The notes below the pieces were generated by a model. It was not told the origin of the DNA. It saw nothing but the letters and a program-made list of their open reading frames with translations, and did no database searches. Positions 53,199 through 63,803 of a stretch of DNA of 64,000 bases are shown here, piece by piece; the stretch's first letter is position 1, and each line of letters starts with the position of its first letter. Where the stretch lies: NCBI GenBank assembly GCA_022266195.1, contig WHVY01000005.1:6386001-6450000 (forward strand), in the 5' to 3' direction. A program made the position numbers and the translations under genes. Source of the DNA: Tetranychus cinnabarinus (lineage: Eukaryota > Arthropoda > Arachnida > Trombidiformes > Tetranychidae).

Positions 53199-54041
53199 TC
53201 AATGGATTACTGGTTCACTTCTATCACGAGAAACGCTGATTTCATTATCAACCAAATCGGACAGTTTGGCATACTTTTCAGCGCTCATAGTTTTAGTCCT
53301 TGATAAAATCATTGGCAAATCTATTATGAATTATTATGAATACATATTAATTAAAGTGAAGAAACATCTAGTAAGTCTACTTGAGAGGTACTTACCGAGT
53401 GCGGAGTGAGAAGAATAAACAAGACAAGTATAAGCAACCAGATAGTTATCGTAATCAGTATCGGCTATATTGAAGGTAACTTGGTACCGAGTCTCTGAAA
53501 ATTATGATAGTAATTTTTAGTTGTAATGAAAAATAATTCTTATATTGAAGAATTGTCGAAAGCATAAGACACATCATGAAATATAAAGTACATAAAAACT
53601 ACTTACTGTGGTAAACATCAATAAAATTGAGTACATTTTGATTATCAGTACGTTTGGCTAACACATATTCATCATGCTTTGAACTAATAGACAAGGTGAA
53701 TAATTTCCATTAAAAACCATTTAAATCAATCAATTGTGTCTACTTACAAAGGTGCATGGATTGTAAGATTGAAGTCTCCATCCTCACGAGGAGTGAAATC
53801 AAACGTAATGAATGTTGAATTTTGTGAGAAAGCATCTGTAGTTTCATACCATCGACCGGCAATCTAAATCAATAAAATGCCAAATTAAAGGCTAAAGTAA
53901 AGCACATTGGGTAAACACATGCAATCTTCATAAACTTACTTTGCCAATATCAGCACCAGGAACAGTTGGAGGAACTGGACAATCACCAAGAGCTGAAGAA
54001 GCAAAAGCAAAGACAACGAAGAGAGTGACGAACATTTTCAT
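53199..54041 (-). CDS. Secreted lipocalin, apolipoprotein D-like (copy 1, intact)
   Basis: A small secreted barrel protein expected to bind hydrophobic ligands. Exons: 54041-53940, 53863-53748, 53683-53607, 53494-53396 and 53320-53199 (stop TGA), with phases 0, 2, 1, 1 all consistent; 171 residues. A signal peptide (about 1-19, MKMFVTLFVVFAFASSALG) precedes DCP. The lipocalin hallmark GRWYE is at about 37-41, a TDYDNYLVAY block with Cys122 is the second conserved region, and MILSR near the C-terminal helix is the third. Only two cysteines are visible, so at most one disulfide. Five coding exons of this layout are shared with the damaged paralogue at 57289-58163, which shows a duplication including the promoter. 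The start is the first of two nearby in-frame ATGs (MKM); the second, two codons on, would also leave a signal peptide. Confidence 0.88.
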
Positions 54042-54360
54042 GGTTTTGCACAGAAGAAATTAAATGTTTTTAATGAAACTTGGTGATTAACTGACGCTAA
54101 TGTGTTTAATATCATCAGTTTTTATGCGTTATTTCATCAGTTTATCAAGTAATATCGTCTAGATATCGAAATACAAAATCTCATAAATTGCTATGAATTA
54201 CCAAGCAAAAAAACTTTTAAAGCAATGGCTAATGAAATCAAGGTAAAAAGATAATTTTGTTATCTGAGAAGTTCATGAGAAGTGAATGAAGATATTATTC
54301 ACTATCACGTTATATTCAACGAGAATTTTGATCCTTTACTTAGAAATGATTTCATTCAAA
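54042..54360 (-). promoter_or_regulatory. Lipocalin 1 promoter and upstream region, member of a local repeat family
   Basis: The first 150 bases upstream of the start closely match those of the lipocalin 2 copy, including a TATA-like element (CATAAAAAC at 54126-54118; GTATAAAGA in the paralogue). Further upstream, blocks such as GCAATGGCTAATGAAATCAA and TTCACTATCA recur at 56620-56760 and twice at 58380-58830. Confidence 0.6.
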
Positions 54361-54951
54361 GCATCAATAATCAATACAATTCTTGGTTAACAGTTAAAAT
54401 GCAACAAATAATTCGGTTAATTTTGGGTTTTTAGGTAAGAGAATGAAGTAGTTTGGTAAGTAAGTTCTTGAAAAATTACTTATAGTTCTTAAACTGAAAA
54501 TGCTAAAAACAAGATAAATATTGAAATAGGCAGAAAATAATCAATTTTTTATGTTCAACGACCATTCCCGCGAAACACGAGACACTTTTTCAAAATAAAG
54601 TTGCAGCTTTGGAAACATTATGGGATAGCATGAAAACAGTAAAGTGATAGTGATATTTGATTGTATTGAGTGGAATTGATTTTATCTTGATTCTAAGTAA
54701 AGGCGTGCTAATAATAAAAGGCGCTCGAATGAAGTACGTATTAACAATACACAATAAAATTTGGCTGATTAAATCTTGTATTAATAATAGTTCTCTTTAA
54801 TTTAAGTATTACAAAAATTGGTTTAATAAATTTTCAATCATTGTTTCTGTTTACTTTCAGCTTATCTCAGTGAGATTGATATTTTATGAATTTTCTAATG
54901 CCCAACAATATTTAGTTTTGATTGTTTGATTCGATAAGCTATGAATTTTAA
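54361..54951. other. Intergenic region between divergent lipocalin 1 and legumain
   Basis: About 590 bp of AT-rich DNA with no ORF or element recognised. It should hold upstream control sequences for both divergent genes. Confidence 0.5.
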
Positions 54952-54959
54952 TATAAAAA
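54952..54959 (+). promoter_or_regulatory. TATA box of the legumain gene
   Basis: TATAAAAA 61 bases before the start codon, leaving room for a short 5' leader of about 30 bases. There is no competing ATG in the frame between. Confidence 0.5.
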
Positions 54960-55019
54960 TGACAGAGATTCACCAATTCAATCAATTTTTCTTTAAACAG
55001 TACCAAACACCAGACCAGA

Positions 55020-56369
55020 ATGATATTTTCATTTTTAACCATTCTTCCGATACTTTTCACCCTTTCAGCTTCAACTCCTTTGGCTGAATTGTTAAGTTAT
55101 AAGTCAAATCCTGATTACAATATTCATGCTGTCCTGGTTGCTGGGTCGCATACATTCGACGAGTATCATCATCAAGCCGATGTTTGCCATGCCTATCAAG
55201 TCTTGAGAAATCATGGAGTTCCCGCTGAAAACATTATTGTCATGATGTACGATGATATTGCCAATGATCCACTGAATCCTTTCCCTGGTAAAATATTCAA
55301 TGCTCCTAATGGCTCTGATGTCTATGCTGGTGTATCAAAAGATTATACTGGTGATGAAGTAACTCCTGAAAACTTCCTTGGTGTACTCAAAGGTGACAAA
55401 GCGCTTGCAGCCAAGGGTAAGAAAGTACTCACTTCTGGACCAAATGACCATGTTTTCATTTATTTTGTTGATCACGGAGGTACTGGCCTGGTTTATTTCC
55501 CATCTGATACACTTTCTTCACATGATTTAAACGAAGCTTTAGTTTACATGCATGAAAATAAAATGTATGGTAAACTTGTATTTTACATGGAAGCTTGTGA
55601 ATCTGGTTCAATGTTTGAAAACATTTTACCCGATAACATAAACATTTATGCAACTACTGCTGCCAACTCTACAGAACCAAGCTCTCCAATTTATTGTGAT
55701 GACCCTGATATTTATCCCTGTCTTGGTGATGAATTTTCAGTTGCTTGGCTTGAAAACTCTGACTATCAAGACCTAACCAAAGAAACCTTGGAACAACAAT
55801 TTCAATATGTTTTGAAACACACTACACTGTCACATCCACAACAATTTGGTCAAAAGTCGCTGGCTAGTCTAGAAGTTGGTCAATTCCTGGGTGGAAATAC
55901 TGATAGTAAGATTCAAGCTCAGAGAAATACAAGAGATTCCGTAAACGCGAGAGATGCACCTTCAGTGATGCATAAACGTAAAATGAAGCGTACAAATGAT
56001 GCTGCTGAAGCTACTGTTCGTGCAAAAAAATTACAAACTTTGATTGCTGGTCGACGATTCCTTGAATCAGGGATTAAAAAGATAATCTCTCAACTTTGTT
56101 CCAATGGTTATTGCTCAGATGCCGAACAAGTTATGTCAACTCGACGACCATTATTTAATCATTCAATATACTCAAAAGTAGCCAAAAAGTTCCAATCAAG
56201 TTGCCTTAACTTAGGTATTCACCCTCATGGAATGAAATTCATGTATGCTTTTGCCAATCTTGTTGAGTTCAACAACTTCAATGAGTCAAAATTGAACCGT
56301 TTCCTGGAAGATTTGGAGAGAGCTTGTAATAATCACATTGTTGATCATGGATTTAAAGCTATTATCTAA
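55020..56369 (+). CDS. Legumain-like cysteine peptidase (family C13), intronless, altered catalytic Asn
   Basis: An asparaginyl-endopeptidase-family protein of 449 residues in one exon; family members are lysosomal or gut enzymes that cleave after Asn. A signal peptide covers about 1-18. Core motifs are present: HQADVCHAYQ (about 51-60), DHVFIYFVDHGG with catalytic His152, and YMEACESGSMF with catalytic Cys193. The usual AGSNGW near the N-terminus, whose Asn assists the His, reads AGSHTF here, so position 44 is His. The C-terminal part has the Cys pattern of the legumain stabilisation and activity-modulation prodomain (about 350-445). Length is normal (human 433). AATAAA motifs just past the stop (from about 56379) fit poly(A) signals. 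Absence of introns could mean retro-copying or simple loss. Whether the His44 form is active is open. Confidence 0.93.
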   Translation: MIFSFLTILPILFTLSASTPLAELLSYKSNPDYNIHAVLVAGSHTFDEYHHQADVCHAYQVLRNHGVPAENIIVMMYDDIANDPLNPFPGKIFNAPNGSDVYAGVSKDYTGDEVTPENFLGVLKGDKALAAKGKKVLTSGPNDHVFIYFVDHGGTGLVYFPSDTLSSHDLNEALVYMHENKMYGKLVFYMEACESGSMFENILPDNINIYATTAANSTEPSSPIYCDDPDIYPCLGDEFSVAWLENSDYQDLTKETLEQQFQYVLKHTTLSHPQQFGQKSLASLEVGQFLGGNTDSKIQAQRNTRDSVNARDAPSVMHKRKMKRTNDAAEATVRAKKLQTLIAGRRFLESGIKKIISQLCSNGYCSDAEQVMSTRRPLFNHSIYSKVAKKFQSSCLNLGIHPHGMKFMYAFANLVEFNNFNESKLNRFLEDLERACNNHIVDHGFKAII

Positions 56370-57288
56370 TTAAAAACGAATAAAATCTACGATAAAATGA
56401 ATAAACAACAATAAACAAGATCCGTTTTTTGGTATCATCTTTGGGTTGTAAAAATAAATATCAAAATCAATAAATTTTAACGTTAAATGCTTTCATCCAA
56501 GCAATAAATATTAATAAAAATTTTCAAATACTCAAATAATCAAAATTCATTATCACAACGGAGCATCTAAAAGCTTCCATTATAAACAAGTTCAAGATTT
56601 TTAATTTTAATAATATTTCATTTCATCAATTCATCAAATAATATTCATCTAAATATCTAAATACAATACACAATGTATTTTATATTTACTATGAATTACT
56701 CTATGAATGATAACACTTTTCAAACAATGGCTAATGAAATCAAAGTGAGAAGATAAGTTTGAGAAAGGCCTTTACAGAAATAATTTCATTATTAATGTAA
56801 TAGTTGTAGTTAATTCAGTTGTAATGTTGGCGAGGGAAGGTAAATTAATTGGGAAACTGTTAAGAATAAATTTTCAATGATTTTATTCAACTTGTTACAA
56901 TTTGACATTTTCACCGTCATTCAGCCGCACTTTCACACCGACTGAATTTCAGTCTCTCCTATTTGTTTGAATTTTTGATATTAAGCATCGTATTTTTATT
57001 TACTACATCCATGCAAAAAATCAATTAGCTGTCCAATTAGCTATGCAAAAAATTAGTTTAATTTCTGTAATCTGCACATAAATCTGTATTATATGCAAAA
57101 CCCATTTGAAAAAAATCCGAGGATAGGCCATTTCGCCTATTCTTTTTACACCCTCCTTCGATCATTCACTTAATAACGCGATAAATATTCATTTATTTAT
57201 GTAAATTGTGTTGTTTAAGGTCATCAGCCTTATCAGTGAAAACTCAATTTTATTCAAGTTATCAAGTTGGAACTTCTAATATGCAGTG
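56370..57288. other. Intergenic region with a relic of a lipocalin upstream region
   Basis: Holds the legumain 3' UTR with AATAAA motifs just after the stop. Bases 56614-56757 match the lipocalin upstream region: the run from ATTTCATCAATTCATCAAAT to ACAATGGCTAATGAAATCAA parallels 54130-54245. No lipocalin exon follows it, so it is a leftover of another copy. The remainder shows nothing recognisable. Confidence 0.55.
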
Positions 57289-58163
57289 TTAATTGATTAT
57301 TTGTCGGACTCTATCGCCAGATACGCCAACTTTATCAACCAACAAATCGGTCAGCTGGACATTCTTGACAGCATTCATGGGGTCAGTCCTAGAGAAATTT
57401 CCACCGGATACTATGATAATTATGAAAGTTGAATTATTAGCAATAAAAATCAATTTGCATAAAGAAACATTGAGCTGTTTATCTTGAAAGATACTTACCA
57501 GGGAAAGAGCGAGTAGTAGTTATTAAACAAAAATAGCCACCAAGATAGTTAACGTAATTATCAGTTTCCAATACAGTGAAGGTAACTTTATATGGAGTAC
57601 CTGGGAATAAAATAATTATTATAATTGTAAATTGTAACCAAAAATAATTCTTTTATTAACAATTGTAGAATGAATGAGACACATCAAATAAAATGTAGAC
57701 AAAAATACTTTTTGCAAATTCGTAGATATTGAGTCGTTGTGGATGTTCAGTACGCTCGGCTAACAACTGTTCGCTTTTCTTTGAGCCACTAGACGATGAA
57801 TGAAAAACGGAATGAATTAGCGGATTAAAAAAACAATTATGTACACTTACTCAGGATCAGTTTCACTAATTGTAAGTTCAGTTTCCATCTTCTCGAGGAG
57901 TGAAATTCATTGTATTAATATTGGTTAAATTTTGTGGGAAACCACCAAGAGTTGGTTCAATAACGTTATACCAACGACCAGCAATCTGAATCAATCAAAC
58001 AACAAATCAACGGATATGTCAAACATATTGGCTTAAACACATTAAATTATTATAAACCTACTGCACCAATATCAGCCTCGGGAATAAATGGTGAAAATGG
58101 ACAATGACCAAAAGCTGAAGAGGCAAAAGCAAAGACAACGAAGAGAGTTGCGATCATTTTCAT
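57289..58163 (-). pseudogene. Lipocalin copy 2, frameshifted in exon 2
   Basis: A paralogue of the 53199-54041 lipocalin with the same five-exon plan: 58163-58062 (signal peptide and HCPFSP), 57985-57851 (GRWYN), 57788-57709, 57600-57499 and 57410-57289 (stop TAA). First and last exons have exactly the same length as copy 1. In exon 2, after CCTCGAGAAGATGGAAAC, two bases are missing relative to copy 1, which puts a TGA directly in frame. If the two bases are allowed for, phases to the end fit and the rest of the frame is open. The exon 3 donor is weak (GTATTT). The promoter keeps a good TATA box. So this is a very recent pseudogene, an allele, or a sequencing or assembly slip. Confidence 0.75.
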
Positions 58164-58241
58164 GGTTGTTGCACAAAAGAATAAAATGTTTTTGAATGAA
58201 ACTTGTTGATTAGTTGATGCTAATGTGTTTAATATCATCAC

Positions 58242-58249
58242 TCTTTATA
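58242..58249 (-). promoter_or_regulatory. TATA box of lipocalin copy 2
   Basis: TATAAAGA on the minus strand, about 80 bases upstream of the start codon. It occupies the same place as CATAAAAA in copy 1. Confidence 0.5.
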
Positions 58250-60065
58250 CGTTATTTCACCAGTTTATCAAATCATCTAAATATCGAAATACAAAATCTA
58301 AGATAAAATCTTATTCAAAGGAAGATTCCTAGAATTTTTCACTTTCTATCTTTCCAAGTTACGAATTTAAATTTTACAAATACAAGTGATCATGCGAAAT
58401 GCCAGAGACCCTCCTAACTATGAATTACTGACCAATTATAACACTTTAAAACAATGCATAATGAATTCAAAATGAAAAGTTTGCATGAGAAGGGGATGAA
58501 AATCATGTTCACTATCATTTCATACCAAACAAGAAACTTGATCATTTACTCACGAACGATACATAGTCGCAAAATTTCGACCTTTTCGAGCTTTGAATAT
58601 ATGTGGGTGAAAGTGAAAAGTTATGGAGACGCTCCTCACTATGAGTTCATGATCAAGAATAAAACTTTTTAAACAATGAATAATAGATAGTGAACAAGGT
58701 AAAAATATAAGTTAGATTAAAGTGAGAGTTTGTTATTTGTGCGTTTCATGAGAAGAGAATAAAGATTATGTTCACTATCATGCCATATTTAACGAGAAAT
58801 TCATTATTACATGGAAAAGATTTCATTTAAATAACTTATATTATAATAACAATTCTGGTTAATTTTGTGTTTTTAAGCAAGAAAATGGAGCTTATGTTCA
58901 TTTGATACAAAACGATATTTGCTTATTATTTTGATTTCGGAGAAATGATATCGATAGTTACATTGTTAACGAGAAACATTTTTGTCACAATTTGAAAGTT
59001 TTTAATATCTTGAATCCAAACTCAATTGAATATAATATTACAGATAATTCTGATGGACAAAACTCGAAATGATAATGATAAAAACTAGCGTTAAAATGAA
59101 ATGAAAAGTGCGGCCAAAAACTTTACAGTTGAAACTCGATGGGTTTCTATGAGCAAAAAAACATAATACTTTACATTTGTTCAAATTCTTTAATCATGTG
59201 TAAACATTGGCCATTGTTATACTAAATCATTTGCTAATTGTTGATTCGGCAATATTTCATTATAGTAATCAGTTTATACTTAATTATGGAAAACTATTTT
59301 CGCTGTTTTACTGTTGCAATCGATTCCATAATTATATGAAATGTTTACTTCTTCAAGGAATAAGATTTAATAAAACGCAATTTTTCACTCACTTAATATT
59401 TCAACAAATTTTGTGTAGGTATTTTGATTGTTTATTTAAATTTTATTCGTTTGTTGTTAAGCAGAGCGGTGAAATTGAAAATCAAATGAATTCACTCGAT
59501 TGCTGAATTCAAGACTGAATAACTTTTATTAGTGGTTATCATGGGTTTAGTTAACAATTATTAAAAAATGTAACTTTTCAATCATTTAGTTCATTAATTC
59601 ATTTTTCTTATCCTTCCTTAATCGATAACTATCAAGAAATAATAATTCCAATTCTTATTGATTAGTATCTTAGCTATTAGTAAATAAATTTTTGAGGGTG
59701 AACATTACATTTATGATTCGAAACTGATTTGGGGTTTGTGGTCCTCAAAAATTGATGATAAATCGATAATTCAAATTTTTATTATTCTAATTCAAAAAAT
59801 ATGCTAATATAAAAAAAATCCCATTGAATTATTACAATCAAGAAAAAACGAGTCAGAATAATCGAAATGAGCGATACAATTTTTTGAAAGATATCAAAAA
59901 CCAGCTAGATCTTTGAGGCAATTGACAAAATTTTGACCTCAATTTTTACTGTGGTTCGTGATTTGCAAGAGTGTTGAATAAGTCACAGCAACAGTTAGTG
60001 AAGCAATTTTTTCTTAAAATTTAATCTATCAATAAGTTCAGGTTCATAAAATAGTTATTAACAAT
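58250..60065. other. Non-coding stretch with two decayed lipocalin-upstream repeats
   Basis: Two partly matching blocks (about 58395-58565 and 58605-58830) repeat the order: CTCCT..ACTATGA, an A/T run with AAACAATG, CATGAGAAG, then TTCACTATCAT. The same order lies upstream of copy 1. From 58840 to 60065 I see only AT-rich sequence, the last part being the 3' UTR of the cathepsin gene. No gene is recognised. Confidence 0.5.
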
Positions 60066-61271
60066 TTAAACAATTGGATAAGAAGCTAGGTTAGCAATAC
60101 CACACATGTTGCTACCTCTGTACAATCTGAAGTAACCTGATTCACCAAAATCTTGACCCCAACTGTTCCTGACAATCCAAAATGGAATACCGTTTTCAGA
60201 ACCGTATCCCACAACAGCTACAGCATGGCTAAGATCTTTAGGGTCACTTGAACACTCGTTGGTATTTAAAATACCAGCTCTAAAGAAAAAAAATGAAAAA
60301 TCAGACAATTGCGTTTTCTTCAAGTGCAAAAATTCACCTACTCATAATCATGGAGTGGTCCAACATCAATGGCGACTGCAACAACATGTTCAGAAACTGC
60401 AGATAAAAGGGCTTCCTCGTCACCTTCTGGTATATCGACAAAGGATGCGATTGAAGCACCCTTGTTGGATTCATTATATCGACATGTGTGGTAATCTTGT
60501 CCGTCACCAGAAATGTATGGGTAAGATTTTTCAGTATCAACGCCCTTGTTGTCTTTAACATATAAGAAAGCATCATCCATGTAACCACCAGCGCATCCTT
60601 GATCGCCATATTTCCATGAGCAATCCAACACGTTTTGTTCTGAAAGTACAACAAGTTTACCAGTTTTTTGAGCATTGGCTCCTTCGATAGCAGCGATGGC
60701 AGAGAAAGCCCAGCACGCACCACATTCCTGTTGTTCTTTGACTTCACTAACGATTCCTTTGGTTCTCCAATCAACTAAGGTTGGAGCTTTGACGGTCTTG
60801 TTTACCTTGTAAATGAAAGGTGCGATTCGACGAGCAGTTGCCTTGAATCCAAGATATTTTGCTTTGAATTCCTCGGTGGTCTACAAGCAATTTGATAAGT
60901 TAAATTATTTTTTATTTTAAAAATAAGCCTTAGAATTTAAGTTTTCAGCTCACCAAATCAGAGAATTTGTTGATTCCTTTTCTGTAGGTAAATTCACCAT
61001 TGTCCGCTCTTTCATTGTGAGCCTTGATCAATTCCATTTTCTGTGCAAAAACACTTCGTCTGTAGGTTTCTTCTACATTTGATTCATAAGATTTGCCATA
61101 TTTAGTCTGTAAAACAAAGAAACATGAATAAGAATCGCCTCACAACTCGCTTAATCGAGTCGATTGGCCAAACGATCAACTTACCTTGAATGATTCCCAT
61201 TGGGAGTCAAGTGAAAGGCTAGCAGCAGCGGCCAAGGCAAATAAAGCAATGAATAAAGCAGTTCGAATCAT
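60066..61271 (-). CDS. Cathepsin L-like cysteine protease (papain family C1A)
   Basis: A secreted or lysosomal endopeptidase, likely digestive in a mite. Exons: 61271-61185, 61106-60954, 60880-60342 and 60279-60066 (stop TAA), with phases 0, 0, 2; 330 residues, normal for preprocathepsin L. A signal peptide covers about 1-17. The I29 propeptide has an ERFNIN-type helix (ETYRRSVFAQKMELIKAHN) and GINKFSDL. The mature enzyme starts near 112. Catalytic residues are Gln130, Cys136 in CGACWAF, His278 in LSHAVAVVGYG and Asn298 in RNSWG. GCAGGYMDDAF and EKSYPY are typical of cathepsin L. The usual QGxCGSCW reads QQECGACW here. The third donor is GTAGGT (60341-60336): using it avoids an in-frame TAG and yields DYEAGIL, as expected for the family. 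Confidence 0.93.
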
Positions 61272-61316
61272 TATGACTGGTAGTTTTAGACTAATGATTT
61301 CTATGGGTCTGAGCTG

Positions 61317-61324
61317 CTTTTATA
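61317..61324 (-). promoter_or_regulatory. TATA box of the cathepsin L gene
   Basis: TATAAAAG on the minus strand, 46 bases upstream of the ATG, which implies a very short 5' leader. Confidence 0.6.
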
Positions 61325-62868
61325 CACTTTTTAGTCTGTGATTTTGAATTATGAAAATCAACAGCAATTTGTATAAAATAAACCAAATCAGCAAAAATCA
61401 CGAGTTTGCATTAAACAATCGCGATGAGACTTTGATTAAAAAATTAATTGGAACTGATGTCAATTTTAATTGATAGTTCTATTGATTCATATATAATTTT
61501 CTCAGAAATAATGAACAGAGCTACAATTATATCACTTAGATTTTATCTGCAAAAAAACTGATACAACTGAAATATATAATAATAGCAAGTATCCAACGTA
61601 GTTAACCTTTAAAAATTTCAACAAATACCAAGAATATGTATTAATATTGATATGAAATAATAAGTTCTGATGCTTTTTATTAACAACTTTACTTTGGTTA
61701 CTTTACTAAGGCCATTTGACTTATTCAATCAAGCCGATGATTAAAAAGAAACGAAACTTTGTCTCGGCAATTATTATTATCGAAGGGTTTTTCAGTTCAT
61801 TTGGATTTCCTCAATTCAGACTGATAGAGAAAAAAACTTCGTATCTGGAGACGTTGGGATGATTTGAAAAGTATTGGTGTTAAGCATGAAGTGTCAAACG
61901 TTTAGCACCCACAGAATCAAAGAATAGTTTAACGAATCAATCGTAAAATTGCAGCACGATCGCCATACTTCAATTATTGGTGCAAAAATTGTTGACTTCT
62001 TGTTGAAATCTTCTCTAAACTGATCTTCTTAAAGATGCATGATGTAAACTTTTCAGTTCATAAGATTCATTTTTATTCTCCATATTTTTCCGCTTTTGGA
62101 CTAGTGATAGGCGATTTCCGATTTCAGTTCTGAACAATTTTTTCGATCAAAAACTCAAAATGACGATTAAATCGATCGTTTTTTATTGCAAACAAAATAT
62201 AGCAACAAAAAATATAAAAATTATCAAATGTAACAATTTGGTAGAAAATTAAAATCTTAAATTTCAAATATAAACTTACTAGAGTAATTTAAAGTTTGGT
62301 TCTAAAAGTAAATTTTGATAAAAATTCAATTCAGTTTGAAAATTAAAACTCTTCCTTTCAAATGACATTCTCGGCAAGATTGCAATCAACTTCCTGTGTT
62401 CAATTTGATTAATGTTTACAAAATTTAGAAAAAAGACTTAGACTTAAGGTCTAGATAATAACCAAATTATCGGAGAAATACTAGACAATTAATTGCACAA
62501 ATTCAGTTTGGTTTCATGCTTTAAATTACGAAAGAGACTTTGAATAGAATATCTTTTTAGGAAAAAAAGGAAAGACTAAGCTTTGAAATCCTTAGTAATG
62601 GTAAAGAATGTGAATTATGAGAATTATAAGGCATTAATACAAAATTTACAAAAGTACTTTTAGATGAATAATCTTGGGTAAGTCTTGGCTTTAAATTAAC
62701 TTGCTAAAGGTATTTTAATACATCATGCGAATGAATTTTCCTTGGCTATCTATAGACAAGACGATTTTAAACCTTGGAATCTTGGATTCAAATGCATAGA
62801 CTTATGTGGAGTAATTGCGATTAAAATTTATCTAATTCAGTTTGAAAATGTGGGCTCTTCCTTTCAAA
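61325..62868. other. Intergenic region with rearrangement marks
   Basis: No ORF of note. It includes the inverted copy of the ABCC 3' flank (62710-62802). A direct repeat of about 35 bases (TTCAGTTTGAAAAT then CTCTTCCTTTCAAAT) occurs at about 62322-62359 and 62835-62869; the second unit ends at the stop of the ABCC exon copy. The remainder is AT-rich and unassigned. Confidence 0.55.
62710..62802. repeat. Inverted copy of the ABCC 3' flank (44722-44815)
   Basis: The reverse complement matches 44722-44815 with only scattered differences; shared anchors are TATTTTAATACATCAT, TTTTCCTTGGCTATCTA and AAACCTTGGAATCTTGGATT. The exon copy next to it keeps the original strand, so the flank alone has been flipped. 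Confidence 0.8.
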
Positions 62869-63803
62869 TTATACGCGGGATTTATCTTCGATTTCTTCAT
62901 TTTTATTTAATTTAGTTCGTTTAGCTGTTTTGATGAGATTATCAGCTGAATCTTTGCCAGTTGCTTGAACCATTGAGTAAAATATACCTTCTGTATCTTC
63001 CACTAATGATGCTGGATCACCAAATTGAACTACTTTACCAGCATCCATAACTAGTATTTTATCTGAATCAATAATTGTTTGTATTCTATGAGCTATTGTT
63101 AATACTGTACAATCGGCAAATCTTTTTCGTATTGTTTGTTGGATTAATTCATCAGTTGTTGGATCAATGTTTGCTGTTGCCTCGTCGAGAACCAATATTT
63201 TATTATTGGCCAAAATAGCTCGAGCAAGGCACACAAGTTGACGTTGACCAACACTTAAATTGGTTCCTCCATCAGTTAGCACTGAATCAAGTCCTCCCAT
63301 TGAATTAGCAGCTTTCTTTAATTGCGCTTGATCCAAAGCTTCCCATATTTCAGCATCATTTTTAACATTGAATGGGTCCAAGTTGTATCTGAGAGTCCCG
63401 GTAAATATGATTGGTTCTTGAGGAATAATCGATATTTTTCGTCGTAAATCGTGTAAACCAATTGTATTTATATCAATTCCATCAATAATAATGTGACCTT
63501 CTGGTTCAAACATTCTGAATAAAGCTGTCATAATTGAACTTTTACCAGCACCAGTTCTACCAACAATTCCAACCTTATCTTTAGCTTCAATTTTAAAATT
63601 GAGATCTTTTAAAACAGGAGGTTTCTCCGAATCGTAACGTAAATTTACATTCAAAAACGTTATTCGACCCTGTTTAGGCCAATCGGCTGGAGGTTTACGG
63701 GAAAGAGGTGCTTCTAATTCTGCCTCTGGAGGAATGAAACGTAACTCCTCAATACGTTCAACTGAAGTCATCATAGTTTCAACCTCAGTCAATTGTCTCA
63801 TAC
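62869..63803 (-). CDS. Duplicate terminal exon of an ABCC transporter (second NBD), partial
   Basis: A near-identical copy of the last exon of the ABCC gene (44830-45764): 310 codons plus the two-base phase-1 start, with Walker A GRTGAGKSS, LSVGQ and VLDEA intact. About ten residues differ (for example W to L in MRQLTEV, S to P in APLSRK, and a changed end EEIEDKSRV). The acceptor (TTTAAG) and the first 60 or so intron bases also match. Similarity stops abruptly near 63863, so the next exon expected about 110 bases away is not found. Either the gene continues beyond the window after a longer intron, or this is a truncated copy. Its reading frame is fully open. Confidence 0.7.

Noticed and set aside
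60338..60342. In-frame TAG at the end of cathepsin exon 3, suggesting a broken gene
   Set aside because: A GTAGGT donor starts at 60341, so the stop is intronic and the spliced product matches the family.
60334..60774. 146-codon minus-strand ORF in the cathepsin region
   Set aside because: It is a shifted-frame shadow of cathepsin exon 3, which carries the catalytic motifs in its own frame.
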